A DNA stretch of 64,000 nt from 66-474 sp051961995 (lineage in GTDB: Bacteria; Pseudomonadota; Gammaproteobacteria; Xanthomonadales; Rhodanobacteraceae): contig JBQCCR010000070.1 in the NCBI GenBank assembly GCA_051961995.1, positions 21,290 through 85,289 of the forward strand, read 5' to 3'. A model generated the notes under the pieces. The model saw nothing but the letters and a program-made list of their open reading frames with translations, had not been told where the DNA came from and ran no database searches. The position numbers and the translations under genes are program-made. Positions 36,053 to 45,054 of this stretch are shown one piece after another. Position 1 is the first letter of the stretch. Each line of letters begins with the position of its first letter.

Positions 36053-36758
36053 CGAACCTGCGTTTGCCTTCGAGCCTCCGGATCCCGGGATTCCGGATCT
36101 GGACTCGCGCAGCCTGCGCGAACTGCGCAAGTGGCCTTGCGAATCCGGGATCGCCGGGGTGGACGAAGCGGGTTGCGGTCCGCTGGCGGGACCGGTGGTG
36201 GTGGCGGCGGTGATCCTCGATCCCGCGCGCCGCATCAACGGGCTGGATGATTCCAAGCTGCTGCCGGAAGCGACGCGCGAAAAACTGCATGCGCGCATTG
36301 TGCAACGTGCGCTGGCCTGGAGCGTGGTCGCGATTGAAGTCGAAGAGATAGACCGCATCAACATCTACCATGCGCGCATGGGCGGGATGGTGCGCGCGCT
36401 CACCGCGCTCTCGCTCGTGCCCGCGTTCGCGCTGATAGACGGCAACCGCCTGCCGCGCCACCTGCCCTGCCGCGCGCGCGCGATCGTGGACGGCGATGCG
36501 ATGATCCCTTCGATCAGTGCGGCCTCGATCATCGCCAAAGTCACCCGGGACCGGATCATGCGTGAGCTGGATGCGCGTTGGCCCGGTTATGGCTTCGCGC
36601 GCCACAAGGGCTATTCCGTGCCCGAGCATCTGGATGCACTGCAACGGCTGGGTCCCTGCGCCCAACATCGGCGCAGCTTCGCGCCGGTGCGGGAGCTGTG
36701 TGCGATGGGTGATCCATCACCTTCGCAAACAGAACTATTGGCCAGCAGTCTCCCCTGA
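36036..36758 (+). CDS. rnhB: Ribonuclease HII
   Basis: A 240-residue nuclease that cuts RNA in RNA-DNA hybrids and single ribonucleotides in DNA. The active site is GVDEAGCGPLAGPVV with Asp43 and Glu44; the third and fourth acidic residues lie in ALIDGNRLP and the KVTRDRIMRELD segment. An N-terminal extension of about 35 residues precedes the fold. The C-terminal tail is FAPVRELCAMGDPSPSQTE. Start 36036 overlaps the sulfatase gene by 17 bases; a later in-frame start would remove part of the extension only. It is usually directly after lpxB. Confidence 0.93.
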   Translation: MTSLIDEPAFAFEPPDPGIPDLDSRSLRELRKWPCESGIAGVDEAGCGPLAGPVVVAAVILDPARRINGLDDSKLLPEATREKLHARIVQRALAWSVVAIEVEEIDRINIYHARMGGMVRALTALSLVPAFALIDGNRLPRHLPCRARAIVDGDAMIPSISAASIIAKVTRDRIMRELDARWPGYGFARHKGYSVPEHLDALQRLGPCAQHRRSFAPVRELCAMGDPSPSQTELLASSLP

Positions 36759-36908
36759 CTCGCCACGCGTTCGCACGCGTGTCATCCACGCCTGCCGAAA
36801 GTCACGTGCAACTTTTTCGGACGGGACGGCGTCTCACCCACAGGAGCTGGAGATCGCGCTCGTGCCCACAGGCGGCACAAGCGATGCATGTGGAGGCAGG
36901 AGTTCACC

Positions 36909-37337
36909 ATGGAGAAAGTTGTACCTCAATTCAATGACGGCGGGACATCCGGCATCGTTCCCGATCCGCAACAACATGAAAGATATGTCCAACTGAAGAA
37001 GATGCTGGACGACAGCGAGTGGGCTTCGGCCTACGACGATCGCAAGGAACTGCATCAGGCCTTGGTCGGCCTGATCAGCGCGGCGATCAACAACGAACTC
37101 GAACTGGATCAGGAGACCCTGCAGATCCTGGCACTCGAAGCGGAGGATTATGAGGACTTCCGCGCCTTCCGTGAGGAATGGATCCGCGGAGAGGACGCGG
37201 TGCCCGGCACGTCCCCCGAAGCATGGCTGCGCGCGCGATTGCGTGCGTGGGACAAAGCCCAGCAGGAGAATCTCGCGCGCACGGAACGCTACCAGGGGAG
37301 TTTCTGGTCAGGAAGCCAGCGGTTTCGCGTGCGCTGA
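36909..37337 (+). CDS. Uncharacterised acidic protein between rnhB and dnaE
   Basis: A 142-residue soluble protein, rich in acidic residues (LEAEDYEDFRAFREEWIRGE) and predicted mostly helical (YVQLKKMLDDSEWASAY, LVGLISAAINNELELDQETL). The C-terminus is basic (SGSQRFRVR). TGGAGGCAGGAG (36891-36902) is a good ribosome-binding site, which supports ATG 36909. I do not recognise the family. It may be unrelated to neighbours: 150 bases separate it from rnhB and 86 from dnaE. Confidence 0.7.
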   Translation: MEKVVPQFNDGGTSGIVPDPQQHERYVQLKKMLDDSEWASAYDDRKELHQALVGLISAAINNELELDQETLQILALEAEDYEDFRAFREEWIRGEDAVPGTSPEAWLRARLRAWDKAQQENLARTERYQGSFWSGSQRFRVR

Positions 37338-37394
37338 ACGGATCGTCCTGCCACAAACGCTGTCAAGCGCTTGCCGCTGCGGATTCGAGACACT

Positions 37395-37422
37395 AGGCTT
37401 GCTGCGATAACTGCGCAAGCCT
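37395..37422 (+). promoter_or_regulatory. Hairpin at the dnaE translation start
   Basis: AGGCTTG (37395-37401) pairs perfectly with CAAGCCT (37416-37422), with an extra GC/GC pair inside. The hairpin ends one base before the dnaE ATG and covers the place of the ribosome-binding site, where no clear Shine-Dalgarno sequence is seen. It may limit dnaE translation. Confidence 0.4.
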
Positions 37423-37423
37423 C

Positions 37424-40400
37424 ATGCCGATCCGCTACATCCACCCGCGCCTGCACAGCGAATATTCGCTGTGCGACTCGCTGATCCGTTTGCCGGAAAA
37501 ACCGGAGTACGGCGATCCGGCCAAGGCGCCGCGGCCGAACCTGATTTCGCGTGCTGTGGAATTGCAGATGCCGGCGCTGGCGCTGACGGACGATTCCAAC
37601 CTGTTCGCGCTGATCAAGTTCTACCGTGCGGCCGAGTACGCGGGTATCAAGCCGATCGCCGGCTGCGATCTGTGGATCGCCGATCCGGCGGACATGCAGC
37701 GCCCGCACCGGCTCACCGTGCTGTGCGAGAACCGCACGGGCTATCTCAACCTCTCGCGGCTGGTGTCGCGCGCCTGGCGCGAAGGCCAGCACGGCGGCCG
37801 CGCGCTGGTGGACATGGACTGGCTGGTCGAGTCGCACGAAGGACTCATTGCGCTGGCCGGCCGCGAGAGTGAAATCGGGCATCTCGTGCTGGCCGGTCGC
37901 ACGGGTGATGCGCAGGCGCGGCTGGATCGCCTGCGCGCGAGTTTCGACGAGCGCTTGTATCTGGAGTTGACCCGCACCCGCCGCGATGGCGAGGAAACGT
38001 TCAACGCGCAAGCGCTGCAACTCGCGGCCGCGCTCGAACTGCCGGTGGTCGCCGGCAACGACGTGCGTTTCCTGGAGGCGGACGATTTCGAGGCGCACGA
38101 GGCGCGCGTCTGTATTCAACAAGGTCAGCAGCTCAGCGATCCGCGCCGTACACGCGAGTATTCGCCCGAGCAGTGGCTGAAACCGGCCGACGTGATGGCC
38201 GAGCTGTTCGCCGATGTGCCCTCGGCGCTGGAGAACAGCGTCGAGCTGGCCAAACGCTGCAACCTCGAACTGTCCTTCGGCAAGTACTACCTGCCGGCCT
38301 TCCCGGTCCCGGCGCAGCACACGCTGGAATCCTGGATCCGCGAAAGCGCGCGACAAGGCCTGCAAAAGAGGCTTGAAGAACATGGGCTTGCGCCCGGATT
38401 TTCGCGCGAGGGCTACGAGCAGCGGCTGGACACCGAGCTCGACACCATCGTGCGGATGGGCTTTCCCGGCTACTTCCTGATCGTCGCCGACTTCATCGGC
38501 TGGGCGAAGGCGCACGACATTCCGGTCGGTCCCGGTCGTGGTTCCGGCGCGGGTTCGCTGGTGGCATGGAGTCTCGGCATCACCGACCTCGATCCGCTGC
38601 GCTTCGAGTTGCTGTTCGAGCGATTCCTGAATCCCGAACGCGTGTCCATGCCGGACTTCGACATCGATTTCTGCATGGAAGGCCGCGACCGCGTGATCGA
38701 GTACGTGGCCGACGCCTATGGCCGCGACCAGGTCAGCCAGATCATCACCTACGGCACCATGGCGGCAAAGGCCGTGCTGCGCGACTGCGGGCGCGTACTC
38801 GGCATGCCTTATGGACAGGTAGACGGAATTGCCAAGCTGATTCCGAAGATGCCGCTCGACCTGACGCTGCAAGACGCGCTCGGCCGCAGCGACAGATCGC
38901 GCAAGGAATCGGACCGCATCGTGCGCGAGTTCTGCGAGCTGTACGAGAGCGACGAAGAAGCACGCACGCTGATTGACCTCGCGCTGAAACTGGAAGGCAT
39001 CACCCGCAATGCCGGCAAGCACGCCGGCGGCGTGGTGATCGCCCCTTCCGCGTTGACCGATTTCGCCCCGCTCTATTGCGAAGCCGGCGGCGGCGGCGTG
39101 GTCACGCAGTTCGACAAGGACGACGTGGAAGCGGTCGGCCTGGTGAAATTCGACTTCCTCGGCCTGCGCACGCTCACGATCATTGACTGGGCGGTCGCGG
39201 CGATCAACGCCAAGCGCGCGCACAAGGGCGAAGCGCCGCTCGACATCGCGGCCCTGCCGCTGGACGACCCGGCGGTGTACGAACTCTTTTCGCGCGCCGA
39301 CACCGGCGCGATCTTCCAGTTCGAAGGCGGCGGCATGCAGCGGCTGCTGAAGGACGCCAAGCCCGACCGCTTCGAAGACCTGATCGCGCTGAACGCATTG
39401 TTCCGGCCGGGTCCGATGGACCTGATCCCTGCTTATGTCGCGCGCAAGCACGGCCGCGAACCGGTCGAGTATCCCGACCCTCGCGTGGAACCGATCCTGA
39501 AAGAGACCTACGGCATCATGGTCTACCAGGAGCAGGTGATGCAGATGGCGCAGATCGTCGGCGGCTACACGCTGGGCGGCGCGGACCTGCTGCGCCGTGC
39601 GATGGGCAAGAAGAAAGTCGAGGAGATGGCCAAGGAACGCGCCAAGTTCCGCACCGGTGCCGCGGCCAGTGGATTGGACGAGCGCAAGGCGGATGCGATC
39701 TTCGATCAGATGGAAAAGTTCGCAGGCTACGGCTTCAACAAGTCGCACGCCGCGGCCTATTCGCTGGTGGCCTATCAGACCGCGTGGCTGAAGACCCATT
39801 ACCCCGCCGAGTTCATGGCCGCGACGATGTCAGCGGAAATGGACAACACCGACAAGCTGGCGCAGTTCCTTGCCGATGTGCGTGCGCACGGAGTCACGGT
39901 GCTCCCGCCGGACGTCAATGCCTCCGGCTATCGCTTTGCAGCGATCGAGGCCGGGACCATCCGTTACGGACTCGGCGCGATCAAGGGCGTGGGCCACGCG
40001 GTATGCGAGGCGATCGTGGAGGAGCGCGAAAAGGGAGGGACGTTCCGTGATCTCGCGGACCTGTGCGCGCGCGTGGATCCGGGCAAGCTCAACAAGCGTG
40101 CGCTGGAGGCGCTGATCCAGTCCGGCGCCTGCGATGCGCTCGCGCGAAATCGCGCAACATTGATGGCCCAGATGCCGGAAGCCGTTCGCGCGGCCGAACA
40201 GCATCAGCGCGATCGCGCCGCGGGACAAAACGACATGTTCGGCATGGCTGCGAGCGCCACGGCGGAAACGCCGGTGATCCACGTTGCCGAGCAGCCGGAC
40301 TGGCCGCTGGAGCGCAAGCTCGCCGGCGAGCGCACCACGCTGGGGCATTATCTATCCGGGCACCCGACCGATCCCTGGCGCGAGCTGCTCGCGCAACTCA

Positions 40401-41005
40401 GCAACTGCCCGCTCGGTGAAATCGCACAGCGTTACACGCCGCCGCCGAAGCGCGACAGCGATGACGGCAACCGCTTCCGTCGCGCAACCGAAACGCCCTG
40501 GACGATCGCCGGCATGGTCACGCTGCAGCGGCGGCGCGGCGATTCCGCCGCGTTCGTGCAGTTCGAGGACTGGAGCGGGCACGTCGAAGTGAGCTTCTTC
40601 CGGGAAGCGTTTGCCGATTACGCGCACCTGCTGCTGCGTGATGCGATCCTTGTCGTCGAAGGCGGGCTCGCACTGGACGATTTCAGCGGCGAGTTGCAAC
40701 TGCGCGCGCGCCGCGTGTGGACGCTGGACGACGCCTGCACCGCACACACGCGCGTGCTGAGGCTCGGCGTCAACGGCATCGGGCCGCCGTTCGTGGACTC
40801 GCTCAAGCGCGCGATCAACGGCCATCGTGGCGGCGCCACCCGGCTGCTGTTGACCGGCTACCGCAACGCGCAGGGCTGCGCCGATCTGGAACTCGGCGAG
40901 GACTGGCGGGTGCGCGTCACCACCGATTTGTTGCGGGCGCTCAACGAGCTGCCCGGAATCCAGAGCGTGGCGCCGACGCTGAGACGGCCCGCCACCACGA
41001 GCTGA
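37424..41005 (+). CDS. dnaE: DNA polymerase III subunit alpha
   Basis: A 1193-residue replicative polymerase, the catalytic core of the holoenzyme. Order: PHP domain from the N-terminus (RYIHPRLHSEYSLCDSLIRL), polymerase domain with PVGPGRGSGAGSLVAWSLG (~366-384) and the catalytic acids in SMPDFDIDFCMEGRDRVIE (~409-427), beta-binding and OB-fold domain near 990-1070 (TPWTIAGMVTLQRRRGDSAA), and the tau-binding C-terminus. Length fits E. coli DnaE (1160). Accessory residues of the PHP site seem incomplete, as in E. coli type enzymes without proofreading PHP. The next gene is accA. Confidence 0.96.
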   Translation: MPIRYIHPRLHSEYSLCDSLIRLPEKPEYGDPAKAPRPNLISRAVELQMPALALTDDSNLFALIKFYRAAEYAGIKPIAGCDLWIADPADMQRPHRLTVLCENRTGYLNLSRLVSRAWREGQHGGRALVDMDWLVESHEGLIALAGRESEIGHLVLAGRTGDAQARLDRLRASFDERLYLELTRTRRDGEETFNAQALQLAAALELPVVAGNDVRFLEADDFEAHEARVCIQQGQQLSDPRRTREYSPEQWLKPADVMAELFADVPSALENSVELAKRCNLELSFGKYYLPAFPVPAQHTLESWIRESARQGLQKRLEEHGLAPGFSREGYEQRLDTELDTIVRMGFPGYFLIVADFIGWAKAHDIPVGPGRGSGAGSLVAWSLGITDLDPLRFELLFERFLNPERVSMPDFDIDFCMEGRDRVIEYVADAYGRDQVSQIITYGTMAAKAVLRDCGRVLGMPYGQVDGIAKLIPKMPLDLTLQDALGRSDRSRKESDRIVREFCELYESDEEARTLIDLALKLEGITRNAGKHAGGVVIAPSALTDFAPLYCEAGGGGVVTQFDKDDVEAVGLVKFDFLGLRTLTIIDWAVAAINAKRAHKGEAPLDIAALPLDDPAVYELFSRADTGAIFQFEGGGMQRLLKDAKPDRFEDLIALNALFRPGPMDLIPAYVARKHGREPVEYPDPRVEPILKETYGIMVYQEQVMQMAQIVGGYTLGGADLLRRAMGKKKVEEMAKERAKFRTGAAASGLDERKADAIFDQMEKFAGYGFNKSHAAAYSLVAYQTAWLKTHYPAEFMAATMSAEMDNTDKLAQFLADVRAHGVTVLPPDVNASGYRFAAIEAGTIRYGLGAIKGVGHAVCEAIVEEREKGGTFRDLADLCARVDPGKLNKRALEALIQSGACDALARNRATLMAQMPEAVRAAEQHQRDRAAGQNDMFGMAASATAETPVIHVAEQPDWPLERKLAGERTTLGHYLSGHPTDPWRELLAQLSNCPLGEIAQRYTPPPKRDSDDGNRFRRATETPWTIAGMVTLQRRRGDSAAFVQFEDWSGHVEVSFFREAFADYAHLLLRDAILVVEGGLALDDFSGELQLRARRVWTLDDACTAHTRVLRLGVNGIGPPFVDSLKRAINGHRGGATRLLLTGYRNAQGCADLELGEDWRVRVTTDLLRALNELPGIQSVAPTLRRPATTS

Positions 41006-41029
41006 CGACGGGCTACCCGGCCATCCGGG

Positions 41030-41035
41030 TATAAT
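41030..41035 (+). promoter_or_regulatory. Consensus -10 box upstream of accA
   Basis: TATAAT (41030-41035) is a perfect -10 box with GGG before it; the start would be near 41042, 22 bases upstream of the accA ATG. A -35 at 17 bases is poor (CTGACG at 41002 gives 22). An accA promoter independent of dnaE is plausible. Confidence 0.5.
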
Positions 41036-41063
41036 CGCCAGCTTTGCCGCCAACGCGTCGCGA

Positions 41064-42017
41064 ATGAACCCCAACTTCCTTGATTTCGAGCAACCGATCG
41101 CGGAGCTGGATGCCAAGATCCAGGAGCTGACGCATGCCGGTCAGGGCCACTCGCTGGACATCGAGGACGAAGTCGGCAAGCTGCGCGACAAGCTGCGCGC
41201 CAAGACCGCCGACATCTTCAAGAACCTGACACCGTGGCAGGTGACGCAGCTTTCCCGGCACCCCGGTCGCCCCTACACCAACGACTACATCGAAACGATC
41301 TGCGACGAGTTCCACGAGCTGGCCGGTGACCGCATGTACGCGGACGATCCGGCGATCGTCGCCGGGCTGGCGCGCATCAACGGCCGCGCGGTGATGATCA
41401 TCGGCCACCAGAAAGGCCGCGACATCAAATCCAAGGTGCGCCGCAATTTCGGCATGCCGCGCCCCGAAGGCTACCGCAAGGCGTTGCGACTGATGAAGAT
41501 GGCCGAGCGGTTCAAACTTCCGCTGCTCACCTTCATCGACACGCCAGGCGCCTACCCCGGTGTCGGTGCCGAAGAGCGTGGGCAATCGGAGGCGATCGCG
41601 CGCAACCTGCTCGAGATGGCGGAATTGCGCACGCCGATCGTGTGCACCGTGATCGGTGAAGGCGGCTCCGGCGGCGCGCTGGCGATCGGCGTGGGCGACC
41701 GCACGATCATGTTGCAGTATTCGACCTACTCGGTGATCTCGCCGGAAGGCTGCGCTTCCATTCTGTGGAAGAGTGCCGACAAGGCACGCGACGCGGCCGA
41801 GGCGCTCGGCCTCACCGCGCCGCGACTGAAGGAACTTGGACTGGTGGACAAGATCGTGCGCGAACCCACCGGCGGCGCGCATCGCAATCCCAAAGCCATG
41901 GCGCGGCGATTGAAAGCCGTACTGCTGAACGAGATCGCAGCGCTCGAACAGCTTCCCGTGGACGAACTGCTTGAGCAGCGTTATCAGCGCCTGCGCCGCT
42001 ACGGCGCATACCAATGA
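41064..42017 (+). CDS. accA: Acetyl-CoA carboxylase carboxyltransferase subunit alpha
   Basis: A 317-residue subunit that, with AccD, moves the carboxyl group from biotin to acetyl-CoA to make malonyl-CoA. Family start NFLDFEQPIAELDAKIQEL, the SRHPGRPYTNDYI segment and the crotonase-fold residues TFIDTPGAYPGVGAEERGQS and GEGGSGGALAIGVGD are all present. E. coli AccA has 319 residues. It ends with a four-base overlap on the VOC-family gene (ATGA, 42014). Confidence 0.97.
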   Translation: MNPNFLDFEQPIAELDAKIQELTHAGQGHSLDIEDEVGKLRDKLRAKTADIFKNLTPWQVTQLSRHPGRPYTNDYIETICDEFHELAGDRMYADDPAIVAGLARINGRAVMIIGHQKGRDIKSKVRRNFGMPRPEGYRKALRLMKMAERFKLPLLTFIDTPGAYPGVGAEERGQSEAIARNLLEMAELRTPIVCTVIGEGGSGGALAIGVGDRTIMLQYSTYSVISPEGCASILWKSADKARDAAEALGLTAPRLKELGLVDKIVREPTGGAHRNPKAMARRLKAVLLNEIAALEQLPVDELLEQRYQRLRRYGAYQ

Positions 42018-42406
42018 GCGTACGGGGCATCTGCCACGCCAACCTGCGCGCGCCGGCCGCGATGATCGAACAGCTGCGGCGCTTTTACGTCGAAGTCGTT
42101 GGATTGACGGAAGGCCCGCGTCCGCAATTCCGCTCCGGCTCGCAAGGACACTGGCTGTATGCCGGTGACACTGACGTGCTGCACCTGAGCATCGCGCGCG
42201 CCGAGGCACCGCTTCCGGATTCCAACGGCGCCTTCAACCACCTCGCCTTCGCCTGCGACGATCTCGCTGCCACCCGTGCGCGCCTCGATGCTGCCCGCAT
42301 TCCCTACGAGGTGGATGTGGTGGACCAGCTCGGGCAGGTGCAACTGTTCCTGACCGATCCGGCGGGCATGGGTGTGGAGCTGACTTTCAGCGCAGCTGCG
42401 GAGTAA
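42014..42406 (+). CDS. VOC (glyoxalase/dioxygenase) superfamily protein
   Basis: A 130-residue protein with the paired beta-alpha-beta-beta-beta modules of the vicinal-oxygen-chelate fold. The candidate metal residues are His8 in GICHANLRAP, His in VLHLSIARAE or FNHLAFACDD, and Glu in GMGVELTFS. Segments LRRFYVEVVGLTEGPRP and VQLFLTDPAGMGVEL are typical of the glyoxalase branch. The reaction cannot be assigned. Coupled to accA by ATGA overlap; 50 bases before tilS. Confidence 0.82.
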   Translation: MSVRGICHANLRAPAAMIEQLRRFYVEVVGLTEGPRPQFRSGSQGHWLYAGDTDVLHLSIARAEAPLPDSNGAFNHLAFACDDLAATRARLDAARIPYEVDVVDQLGQVQLFLTDPAGMGVELTFSAAAE

Positions 42407-42456
42407 CGGCCGCCCATCCGCATCCATACGAAGCAAGGCATTACCATCGGCATCGC

Positions 42457-43770
42457 ATGGACGGCTCACGGCTCATCGCCACGCTGCGGCAAACGCTGGA
42501 TGCACATCCGGCGCGCATGTTGTGCGTGGCCTATTCCGGCGGGGCGGATTCCACCGCGCTACTGCATGCGCTGGCGCAAATCCCGCGAGCGCGTGAATGC
42601 GGACTGCGGGCCTTGCACGTGGATCACGGGCTGCATGAAGACAGCGCGCGCTGGTCTGAACGCTGCAAACGCTTTTGCGAAGCGCTGGATGTACCGATCG
42701 AAACCGTTCGGGTGCAAGTCGAACATGAACGCGGCGAGGGACTGGAAGCCGCGGCGCGTCGGGCTCGATACGCAGCGTTCGCGCAGAACCTGCGACCGGG
42801 CGAATGGCTGGCGCTGGCGCATCATCGCGAGGATCAGATTGAAACGGTGCTGCTGAAATTGTTGCGCGGGGCCGGGCCGCATGGCTTGGCCGGCATGCGC
42901 GGGCAGCGTTCGATCGGACCAGGCACGTTGTGGCGGCCATTTTTGAATGTGCCCCGGGCGGAATTGCGCGAATACGTGGCGGCGCAAGGACTCGGATTCA
43001 TCGAGGACCCGTCCAACGACGACATGCGTCTTTCGCGCAATTTCCTGCGTGCGGAAATCCTGCCGCGTCTGCACGCGCACTGGCCGCATGCCACGCAATC
43101 CATCCTGCATGCCGCGGACTTGTGCCGGGAAACCGCCGATCACCTGGATGCACTCGCCGACACCGCATTGCAATCGCTGATTCGAGAAGACCACACGCTC
43201 GATGCCGGCGGCTGGAGCGCGCTGCCGGATGCGCTGCGCGCACTGGTGCTGGAACGCTGGCTGCATGCGGCGGGGCTGCCGGCGCCGACCCGGGCCCAGC
43301 TCGCCGAGCTGCGGCGGCAGGTCACCGAAGCGCGCGAAGACCATCTACCGCTCGTCGCATGGCCCGGTGCGGAAGTTCACGTCTGGCGCGGCGCGCTGCA
43401 TGCAAGGGCACCTTCGAGCGAGCCGCACGGCGCGTGGGAATCCGAGTGGCGTGGCGTGGCACTGCATCTGCCCTGCGGTGGAACACTCGCGCTTGAGGAT
43501 TCCACCGGCAAGCCGATCCCACTCGATCCGCCGCTGCAGGTGCGCTTCCGCCGCGGTGGCGAGCGGATCAAGCCCGCGGGCGATGCGCACACCCGCGAGC
43601 TGCGCGACCTGCTGCAGCGTGCCGGCATTCCGCCGTGGCAGCGCGCACGGATTCCGCTGATCCTTCGCGATGATGAACTGCTTGCCGTGGCCGACCTGTG
43701 GTGCAGCGCGAAAGGCCGAGCCTTGTTCGAAAGCATCGGCGCACGACCGCACTGGCAACGCCCCGATTGA
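42457..43770 (+). CDS. tilS: tRNA(Ile)-lysidine synthase
   Basis: A 437-residue ATP-dependent enzyme that converts C34 of the CAU-anticodon tRNA-Ile to lysidine, so that it reads AUA. The PP-loop VAYSGGADSTALLHAL (residues ~24-39) binds ATP; RAGRYAAF-like RARYAAFAQ and LAHHREDQIETVLLKLLRG, given here as LAHHREDQIETVLLKL, are conserved. The C-terminal domains include RFRRGGERIKPAG and RDLLQRAGIPPWQRARIPL, the family's substrate-binding tail. E. coli TilS is 432 residues. It lies in the accA-VOC-tilS-xseB-ispA series. Confidence 0.94.
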   Translation: MDGSRLIATLRQTLDAHPARMLCVAYSGGADSTALLHALAQIPRARECGLRALHVDHGLHEDSARWSERCKRFCEALDVPIETVRVQVEHERGEGLEAAARRARYAAFAQNLRPGEWLALAHHREDQIETVLLKLLRGAGPHGLAGMRGQRSIGPGTLWRPFLNVPRAELREYVAAQGLGFIEDPSNDDMRLSRNFLRAEILPRLHAHWPHATQSILHAADLCRETADHLDALADTALQSLIREDHTLDAGGWSALPDALRALVLERWLHAAGLPAPTRAQLAELRRQVTEAREDHLPLVAWPGAEVHVWRGALHARAPSSEPHGAWESEWRGVALHLPCGGTLALEDSTGKPIPLDPPLQVRFRRGGERIKPAGDAHTRELRDLLQRAGIPPWQRARIPLILRDDELLAVADLWCSAKGRALFESIGARPHWQRPD

Positions 43771-43801
43771 TTCGGCCCCTGCCCTGCGCTAGCGTGCGCG
43801 C

Positions 43802-44071
43802 ATGGCCAAATCTCCTTCCACTCCCGCCGAAGCCGCCGCCGAACCTTCCTCGATCGCGCAGTTCGAGCAGTCGCTGGACGAACTCGAACAACTGGTCGCG
43901 AAAATGGAAGGCGGCGAGTTGAGCCTCGACGAATCGCTGCGTTCGTTCGAGCGCGGCATCGCGCTGTTCCGCAATTGCCAGAACGCGCTCGAGCAAGCCG
44001 AACTGCGCGTCAAGCTGCTGCTCGATCCCGACGATCCCGACAGCGCCGAAGATTTCGAAGCAGGCGAGTGA
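43802..44071 (+). CDS. xseB: Exodeoxyribonuclease VII small subunit
   Basis: An 89-residue helical protein; multiple copies bind the XseA catalytic subunit in exonuclease VII. The conserved core IAQFEQSLDELEQLVAKMEG then GELSLDESLRSFERGIAL is present. The acidic tail (PDDPDSAEDFEAGE) is normal. 31 bases after tilS and overlapped by ispA (GTGA, 44068). xseA is not in this window. Confidence 0.95.
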   Translation: MAKSPSTPAEAAAEPSSIAQFEQSLDELEQLVAKMEGGELSLDESLRSFERGIALFRNCQNALEQAELRVKLLLDPDDPDSAEDFEAGE

Positions 44072-44952
44072 ATACGGAGCTCGCCGCCCTCGTCGCGCGC
44101 GCGGATGCCGCGCTGGCGCGGGTGCTGCCGACCGACGGCAGCGAACCCGCCGACCTGGTGCGCGCAATGCGCTATGCCGTGCTGGGCGGCGGCAAGAGAT
44201 TGCGCCCCTTGCTGGTCTATGCGGCCGGTGCCGCGCTCGGCGCATCACTGGAGGCGCTGGACGCGCCGGCATGCGCGGTCGAACTGATCCACGCCTATTC
44301 GCTGGTGCACGACGACCTGCCGTCCATGGACGACGACGACCTGCGCCGCGGCCGGCCCACCTGCCACATCGCCTTCGGAGAGGCGACCGCGATCCTCGCC
44401 GGCGATGCCTTGCAGGCGCTGGCGTTCGAAATCCTCGCTTCACAAACGATGCCGGCGATCGGCGCCGAATTGCGGCTCGAGATGCTGCGCACCCTTGGCG
44501 CCGCCTGCGGTGCGCACGGTATGGCCGGCGGACAGGCGATGGATCTTGCCGCGGTCGGGAGAACGCTCGACTTGCCGGCACTGGAGCGCATGCACGCGCA
44601 CAAGACCGGGGCATTGATCTGCGCCAGCGTGCGGTTGGGTGCGCTCAGCGCCGGCTGCGCGGATGTCGCCATGCTGGATGCGCTGGAGCGCTACGGCCAC
44701 GCGATCGGGCTCGCCTTCCAGGTGCGGGACGACATTCTGGACGTCGAAGGGGAAACCCCGGCACTCGGTAAAACCGCCGGCAAGGATGCAGCCAGTGCCA
44801 AACCGACCTTCCCGTCCGTGCTCGGCATGGATGTCTCGCGTGCACATCTGCGCGAGCTGGTGGACGCGGCGCTCGCCGCGCTGGAACCCCTGCGTGCACG
44901 CGCAGCGCCCCTGGCGGAGCTGGCGCGTTACGTAGCCGAGCGGAATCGGTGA
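44068..44952 (+). CDS. ispA: Polyprenyl synthetase, farnesyl diphosphate synthase type
   Basis: A 294-residue trans-prenyltransferase that condenses IPP with DMAPP and GPP to give farnesyl diphosphate, upstream of UppS. The first Asp-rich motif is HDDLPSMDDDDLRRGRPT with the four-residue insertion typical of bacterial enzymes; the second is FQVRDDILDVEGE. GGGKRLRPLLVYAAG and KTGALICASVRLGA also match. GTG 44068 gives the usual length and overlaps the xseB stop. dxs, which follows ispA in E. coli, is not next to it; a terminator follows. Confidence 0.94.
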   Translation: MNTELAALVARADAALARVLPTDGSEPADLVRAMRYAVLGGGKRLRPLLVYAAGAALGASLEALDAPACAVELIHAYSLVHDDLPSMDDDDLRRGRPTCHIAFGEATAILAGDALQALAFEILASQTMPAIGAELRLEMLRTLGAACGAHGMAGGQAMDLAAVGRTLDLPALERMHAHKTGALICASVRLGALSAGCADVAMLDALERYGHAIGLAFQVRDDILDVEGETPALGKTAGKDAASAKPTFPSVLGMDVSRAHLRELVDAALAALEPLRARAAPLAELARYVAERNR

Positions 44953-45004
44953 AAAGCTCGGCGAACACTGAAAAGCGCCCGGCCCGGATTTGCGCCGGAG
45001 TGGC

Positions 45005-45035
45005 GAAAAAAAGGCGGGCCTTGGCCCGCCTTTTT
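45005..45035. terminator. Bidirectional terminator between ispA and DUF4870 gene
   Basis: AAAAAAAGGCGGGCC (45006-45020) and GGCCCGCCTTTTT (45023-45035) form a perfect GC stem with A-run on one side and T-run on the other, so it can stop transcription from either side. It separates convergent ispA (plus) and the DUF4870 gene (minus). Confidence 0.93.
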
Positions 45036-45054
45036 CAAAGCATGCTGCCTGCGA

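Noticed and set aside
37289..39799. An 836-codon open frame antisense to dnaE.
   Set aside because: Same reason: composition is not protein-like and DnaE is clear on the plus strand.
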